A DNA stretch of 10,349 bases from Phycisphaerae bacterium (lineage in GTDB: Bacteria; Planctomycetota; Phycisphaerae; Tepidisphaerales; Tepidisphaeraceae). The stretch spans positions 1 through 10,349 of the forward strand of contig JAUJNJ010000135.1 in assembly GCA_030448225.1 (NCBI GenBank). The letters are read 5' to 3'. The position numbers and the translations under genes were made by a program. A model generated the notes under the pieces. That model was not told the origin of the DNA. It made no database searches and was given only the letters and a program-made list of their open reading frames with translations. Of this stretch, positions 4,706 through 10,349 are shown piece after piece. Position 1 is the first letter of the stretch. The number at the start of each line of letters is the position of its first letter.

Positions 4706-4750
4706 GTTAACCGAACGACCCGCCCGGCCACGCCGGGCGGGTGCCTTAAC
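4706..4750 (+). promoter_or_regulatory. strong hairpin in the dnaK leader
   Basis: ACCCGCCCGGC (4718-4728), loop CAC, GCCGGGCGGGT (4732-4742) is a perfect 11-bp G/C stem. It is flanked by GTTAA (4706-4710) and TTAAC (4746-4750), which can extend the pairing over an internal loop. It ends just before the ribosome binding site GGAG (4751-4754) and 22 bp before the dnaK ATG. It could act in mRNA stability, attenuation or translation control; lacking a U-run, it is not a typical terminator, and the stem is too stable for a simple RNA thermometer. Confidence 0.6.
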
Positions 4751-4757
4751 GGAGTAG

Positions 4758-6689
<1,932 letters not shown>

Positions 6690-6758
6690 CGCGCGGCCGG
6701 CGTCCGGCGCGGACCCCCTCCGCACGCCGGGCACGTTCCACGATCCACGAGCAACACG

Positions 6759-6795
6759 GGCGGCCGATCCACGTGCGGATCGGCCGCCGTTCTCG
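6759..6795 (+). terminator. hairpin terminator after dnaK
   Basis: GGCGGCCGATCC (6759-6770), loop ACGTGC, GGATCGGCCGCC (6777-6788) is a perfect 12-bp stem followed by the T-containing GTTCTCGTTCCC. It begins 70 bp after the dnaK stop. The tail is poor in T, as is common in high-GC genomes, so termination strength is uncertain. Confidence 0.6.
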
Positions 6796-7098
6796 TTCCC
6801 GCCGGCGGCAGCGTCGCGCGGGGGCGGTTCCCGTCGCGTCGACCGCCGCGCAGGCGACGTCCGCTCTGCTCCGCGCATGAATAACGCCGTCGCCCGGTTC
6901 GCTCTGGACGTGCTCCGCCCAGGCCGCGTGTCGCACGAGGGCAGGGCCTGTGAAGCGTTCGCGGCGATGCGGTATCTTCCGCCGCGACGCCGCTGCGTGC
7001 GTCGCCCGCGGCGGCCCGCGCGGCGGAACGTTCGCTCGCCCGCTCGCTCGGCGGACAACCCGCACGCCCGGTCGCCCGCCCGCACTCGTCGGACCCGC
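6796..7098. other. G/C-rich spacer without a supported gene
   Basis: Several frames are open by composition only; none shows a recognisable family, ribosome binding site or motif. It probably holds the promoter of the SprT-like gene, but I see no clear -35/-10 pair. Confidence 0.4.
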
Positions 7099-7567
7099 AT
7101 GCACCCGCACGACGCACGCAACCTCGCGATGGACCTGATGCGCGCCACGGGCTGCACGACCTGGGGTGGCGGTTCGCGTTCGACCACGCGGCGGCGGTTC
7201 GGGTGCTGCAACTACACGCGCAAGACGATCAGCGCGGCCGCTCGCGGCGCGCTCAACGGCGAGGCCGAAGGTGCGCGACACGCTCCTGCACGAGATCGCT
7301 CACGCACTCTGTCCCGGCGACGGGCACGGCGGGCAGCGGCGCGACGTGCCACCGGATCGGCGGCCCCGCCCGGCCCGCTGTTACAGCGACGCGACCGTCG
7401 CCTCCCCGCCGCGCGCCCCGCGCGCAGTTCGGCTGCCGCCGGTGCGGGTGGTGGGTCGACCGCCGCCGGATGACGCGCGGCCGCTACGTCGCCCTTTGCC
7501 GGGGGCCGCTCGTCTACCGCGAGCGGCGACGTGCGTCGGCGCGAAGTCTTCGGCGGCCGTCGAGTAA
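7099..7567 (+). pseudogene. SprT-like zinc metallopeptidase, frameshifted
   Basis: Joining frames gives a protein of about 155 aa of the SprT-like family: an N-terminal MHPHDARNLAMDLMRATG, then WRFAFDHAA, RFGCCNYTRKTIS, the zinc-binding motif HEIAH (7289-7303) in DTLLHEIAHALCPGDGHG, a downstream CHRIG and PARCYSDATV segment, and a C-terminal zinc ribbon beginning FGCRRCGWWVDRRR with a second, damaged knuckle near RGPLVYRER. The two His and the Glu of the active site are intact. SprT-like proteins are predicted zinc proteases; the eukaryotic relative SPRTN cleaves DNA-protein crosslinks, but the role of short bacterial members is less clear. At least five indels (near 7151, 7190, 7270, 7330-7345, 7425 and 7490-7525) break the frame. 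The ATG at 7099 is chosen because the family similarity starts there; TAA is at 7565-7567. Confidence 0.7.
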
Positions 7568-7610
7568 CGCGTCGGCGTCGTCGCCCGCGGCACCGGCAGA
7601 ACCGCCGCGG

Positions 7611-7752
7611 ACGTGGCGAAACCGCGAACAGCCGGGTTGCGATCACCCGGCGGCGGCAGGGCGGCTGTCACGAGCGATCGGTCGCGCGGTTTCACGGCGA
7701 GCGCCAATCGGCCCGCTGCCGTGAGTGCGGCGGGTCCCGAATCTCGCGCTGA
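7611..7752 (+). pseudogene. possible very small zinc-knuckle gene, frame uncertain
   Basis: The frame ending at TGA 7750-7752 carries GCHERSVARFHGERQSARC followed by RECGG, a short segment with a CxxC pair near its end, preceded in other frames by a GTG-started AKPRTAG. It could be a 45-aa zinc-knuckle protein with an indel, lying between two clearly frameshifted genes, but the evidence is only the CxxC motif and the local pattern. Confidence 0.25.
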
Positions 7753-7755
7753 TCG

Positions 7756-8036
7756 CTACTTTCCCCTCGGGCGGGGCGCGTGTAGGCGGTCAGGCCGTTC
7801 TCGGCGATGTGTCCCTTCCAGACCTGCCCGTCGCGGCCCCGTCGATCACCATGAAGTATTGGTTGCCGACCGGCACGAGTTGGAACGGGTAGGCCGACGT
7901 CGGCGGCATCGCCAACACCGCCTCCGCGTCGGCCGCGACGGCGGTGGGCGCGAGGCCAGCCGACCAGCAACCCGCCCGCCACCGCAGCGCGGCGAACGCC
8001 GCCCACACCCCGCGATCGCAGCGATCCGTCTGACAT
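7756..8036 (-). pseudogene. small exported hypothetical protein, frameshifted
   Basis: From ATG 8036-8034 the product starts MSDGSLRSRG, continues in the next frame as VWAAFAAL with a hydrophobic, Ala-rich signal-peptide-like segment, then TAVAADAEAVLAMPPTSAY, PFQLVPVGNQYFMVIDG, and after another shift GQVWKGHIAENGLTAYTRPA. The core VPVGNQYFMVIDG...GQVWKG looks like a small extracytoplasmic protein type I associate with Gemmata-like planctomycetes; no function is known. Indels lie near 8007 and 7835-7845 and probably near 7765, after which TAG at 7758-7756 would be the natural stop. It is transcribed divergently from the PEPCK-like gene. Confidence 0.5.
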
Positions 8037-8425
8037 GGTGAGTCCCCGTATGAATGAAACCGTTCCACGCGCTCGGCGCGCTGCGCGACGCCTCATCATG
8101 GAGCAGGCCGCGTTTCCGGCAATGAGAAAATGGCCGTTCCCGCGGCGATCCAGGCGGTAAAGTTATCCGTCCGCCGGCCCGGCGACTTCAGCGGTCGGCG
8201 GCGGGCCGCGCGGCCGCGCCCGCGGCTGGCGCGCGGCGGGCGGCGGGCCGGAGGCACCGGGGCCGCGCCCGCTGACTCCGCCAGTCCGGCGGGGAGGGTC
8301 GACCCTGCTCCCTGGTTCGGCGGGTCGCGCGACGGAAAGGGGAGACAGGATCGCGCGCGCCGCGTAGGATGCCGCCACCAGCCGCGCCGGTCGTAGGCGC
8401 CTCCTCCGAAAGGGTCGTGAACGCG
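8037..8425. other. divergent intergenic region upstream of the PEPCK-like gene
   Basis: No supported gene. The right part (about 8175-8300) is almost pure G/C with many short self-complementary blocks such as GGCCGCGCGGCC. AAAGG at 8409-8413 may serve as ribosome binding site for the ATG at 8426. Promoters of both divergent genes must lie here but are not distinguishable by eye. GTTATCC at 8164-8170 matches an R' core, but no partner site is seen. Confidence 0.4.
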
Positions 8426-10349
8426 ATGGACCTCACACGCAGCCTGGGCCTCCGGCCCGACGGAAGCAACGTGCCCAACGGGTCGGCCGAGCGCGAACAG
8501 CTCGTGCGGTACCTCAACATCAAGCTCGCCGCGCTCGGCGCGCCGACCGTGGGCGACCGCGGGCAGACCGCGTTCATGGAGGTCGCCCACGACCTGCTGG
8601 CGCACTACCGGGAGTACCACCGCCTGCTCGAGGGGTACCACTGCCCGGCCGACCAGCGGATCCAGGCGTTCCTCGACGAGCACCTCGCCGGCCAGCCGCT
8701 GACGGCCCCGCCGCGCCTGCCGGGCCGCACGCTCATCGCCGACCGCCACGGGCTGGCGCGCGAGCTGTCGCTGCCGTGGGACGCCGACCACTACCGCAGC
8801 GAACTGCTCGACAGCTACCGCACGTGGCGCGGCGTGCTGCACAACCCCAAGAGCGACCGCCGCACCACCGAGGGCGTCTTCCACGTCGCCGAGGGGGGGC
8901 TGCCGATCCCGGCCGACAAGCGGGCGGTCCCGCTGCGCGTGTACGGCAACCTGCTGCACGCGGCGCTCAACCCGCCGGGCGACATGCTGCGCCTGCCGTT
9001 CACCGCCGCGATGTCGAGCCCGGCCGAGACGTTCGTCTCGTTCCTGATCCGCCCGACGGTCGTGCCCGAGGTGCCCGGCTTCAGCCCGCGCAAGAGCATG
9101 GAGATCCGCTACTTCGCGCCCGGCAGCCTCGTGAGCAACCTCGACTTCGTCGAGAGCATCTTCGGCAACGCCGGCGACCCCTACCTCGCCGAGAACGACG
9201 CGGGGCTCGACGTCGAGCACTGGACCGGCCACACCGGGTGCATCATCCTCGCCCCGCACATCACGCGGCAGAAGAAGCGGGACCTCGGACTGCCGCACTG
9301 GGACGACGCCACGCCGCGTCAGCGCGACGAGGGGATGTGCTGGCGCGACCCGGACGAGGCGTACAACGACGGCAAGCCGTTCAAGATCACCTGCCGCACC
9401 GACGCGGGGATCATGGTCACGATCCTGGCCGACAACTACTTCGGCTACAGCAAGAAGGAAGTGAAGACGCAGATCAGCTTCAGCGCCAACCTGTACGGCT
9501 TGGCGGAAGAGGAACACGCCGGCGGCGCGCTGGCGTTCGCGAGCTATTTGCTCGGCGACCAGTTCCACCCCGACAGCCGCATCCCCGCCGCCGGTCGCAC
9601 GTTCGAGGACTCGATGGCGCTGCTCGGCGACGTGGCGTCGATCCACCCCGAGGGGTACGCGGTCGACCGCGTGTTCCCGAGCATCGTTTACGTCCAGCAC
9701 GACGTGCACATCGATTTGCCCGCGCAGCGCGTGAACTGGCAGAAGGAGGGGGCGGCGCAGTCGATCAAGCTGCTGCCGGGCAACGTGTACGTGCTGCCGA
9801 GCGGCTACAAGGTGCGGATGGAGAAGCACCCCGGCGCGCCGTCGTGGCGGCTCGTGGGCACGACCGCCGAGGGGACGTTCTGCCACAAGCCGTGCACGGT
9901 CAGCGGCGGCGGCAAGAGCGAGATCAGCAAGTCGATCCTGCCGGCGATCGTGTACGGTCCGATCTACACCGCCGACATTCACCGCGACCTCGACCTCGTG
10001 CAGCAGATCTTCGAGCACGACTACTCCGACCGATTTTTGCCCGAGTTCCGCCACGACTACACCGCCCGCCGCAGCCGCTCGATCCTGAGCCCGCAGCGGT
10101 CGCTCGGGTCGGTGATCAAGCTGCTGACGCCGTCGCCGGAGTACACGCCGGCGTTCAACGCGTGGCTGGAGTCGATCCCGGAGCACATCCGCCCGCTCGT
10201 GTTCATCATCAAGCGGTTCTACCGCCCGGACATGCGCGGCGACTGGCGGCGGTTCTTCTCGGTCGACCAGGTGAACGGCGCGCCGGGGCACCAGCTGAAG
10301 CTCGGCGAGCGCAAGCTCGTCGGCAGCTACCTGCGCATCGGCTTCACGC
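8426..10349 (+). CDS. probable diphosphate-type PEP carboxykinase (PPi-PEPCK), 3' end beyond the window
   Basis: An uninterrupted frame of 641 codons runs off the right edge. It begins MDLTRSLGLRPDGSNVPNGS and contains highly ordered blocks: GVFHVAEGGLPIPADKRAVP, SLVSNLDFVESIFGNAGDPY, LDVEHWTGHTGCIILAPHIT, ADNYFGYSKKEVKTQISFSA (Y338, K343, K344), GLAEEEHAGG (H364), IKLLPGNVYVLPSGYKV, EGTFCHKPCTVSGGGKSEIS (P-loop-like GGGKS at 494-498) and ILSPQRSLGSVIKLLTPSPE. Lys-Lys followed 20 residues later by His matches the spacing of the Mn-binding Lys and His of GTP-PEPCK as I recall it, and GGGKS resembles its ACGKT kinase loop. The large PPi-PEPCKs (about 1,100 aa) interconvert oxaloacetate plus PPi and PEP plus CO2 plus Pi, linking glycolysis and the TCA cycle. 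The family name is from memory; a conserved uncharacterised planctomycete protein is the alternative. ATG 8426 is preferred over GTG 8417. Confidence 0.65.
   Translation, partial: MDLTRSLGLRPDGSNVPNGSAEREQLVRYLNIKLAALGAPTVGDRGQTAFMEVAHDLLAHYREYHRLLEGYHCPADQRIQAFLDEHLAGQPLTAPPRLPGRTLIADRHGLARELSLPWDADHYRSELLDSYRTWRGVLHNPKSDRRTTEGVFHVAEGGLPIPADKRAVPLRVYGNLLHAALNPPGDMLRLPFTAAMSSPAETFVSFLIRPTVVPEVPGFSPRKSMEIRYFAPGSLVSNLDFVESIFGNAGDPYLAENDAGLDVEHWTGHTGCIILAPHITRQKKRDLGLPHWDDATPRQRDEGMCWRDPDEAYNDGKPFKITCRTDAGIMVTILADNYFGYSKKEVKTQISFSANLYGLAEEEHAGGALAFASYLLGDQFHPDSRIPAAGRTFEDSMALLGDVASIHPEGYAVDRVFPSIVYVQHDVHIDLPAQRVNWQKEGAAQSIKLLPGNVYVLPSGYKVRMEKHPGAPSWRLVGTTAEGTFCHKPCTVSGGGKSEISKSILPAIVYGPIYTADIHRDLDLVQQIFEHDYSDRFLPEFRHDYTARRSRSILSPQRSLGSVIKLLTPSPEYTPAFNAWLESIPEHIRPLVFIIKRFYRPDMRGDWRRFFSVDQVNGAPGHQLKLGERKLVGSYLRIGFT

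Noticed and set aside
4718..4742. dnaK leader hairpin as an intrinsic terminator or as another attC
   Set aside because: No U-run follows the stem, and the outer GTTAA/TTAAC words do not give an R''-R' pair of the right polarity; it also lies between promoter region and gene on the plus strand.
8164..8205. GTTATCC followed by CGGCCCGGCGACTTCAGCGG as a twelfth attC-like site
   Set aside because: It resembles parts of the S10 arm, but the orientation of the pieces does not agree, no R'' partner or paired arm is found, and such words are frequent in this G/C-rich DNA.
8096..10291. 731-codon open frame on the minus strand
   Set aside because: It is antisense to the PEPCK-like gene, made of Arg/Val/Ala/Asp/Glu-rich low-information sequence (RRRVLRRRRQQLDHR and the like), as expected from the complement of a gene with G/C at third positions.

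Overview
The window looks like a piece of a high-GC Planctomycetota chromosome, most likely family Gemmataceae. This rests on the very high GC content and G/C-ending codons, on a cassette protein ending in a CPNCGYDLRATP...CPECG zinc ribbon typical of planctomycete proteins, and on attC-like repeats that read through as 'NQTFQRTG', a phrase I associate with this group. The assignment is inference; there is no rRNA or other marker except a damaged dnaK.

Left part (1-4300): a head-to-tail row of small genes, all on the minus strand, each separated by an imperfect palindrome bounded by 7-bp core sites resembling integron R' (GTTRRRY) and R'' (RYYYAAC). I read this as an integron-type gene-cassette array without a visible integrase (a CALIN-like array). 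Its products are mostly small and unrelated: a basic 97-aa protein, an NTF2/SnoaL-like protein, membrane proteins with four, two and three predicted helices, a membrane protein with a zinc ribbon, an Imm-5-like putative immunity protein, an unknown 102-aa protein, and a two-helix protein with the planctomycete zinc ribbon. Stop codons often lie inside the R'' core and some starts inside R'. Several junctions are decayed: one cassette is reduced to the 3' end of an NTF2-like gene and fused to its neighbour, one attC is collapsed to 22 bp, and one stop-containing core has mutated.

Middle part (about 4300-8040): a broken zinc-ribbon tail, then a dnaK gene on the plus strand with a strong hairpin in its leader and a terminator hairpin after it, an SprT-like zinc metallopeptidase, and a small exported protein on the minus strand. 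All protein-coding sequence here is broken by many one- and two-base indels although the encoded residues remain well conserved. That pattern suggests a poorly polished patch of assembly more than old pseudogenes.

Right part (8426-10349): an intact, right-truncated open frame of 641 codons on the plus strand, probably the large diphosphate-type PEP carboxykinase (PPi-PEPCK). A very long antisense ORF over it is a codon-bias shadow.

The cassette genes do not form a pathway; the shared recombination-site architecture is what links them. dnaK, the SprT-like gene and the PEPCK-like gene look like ordinary chromosomal background.
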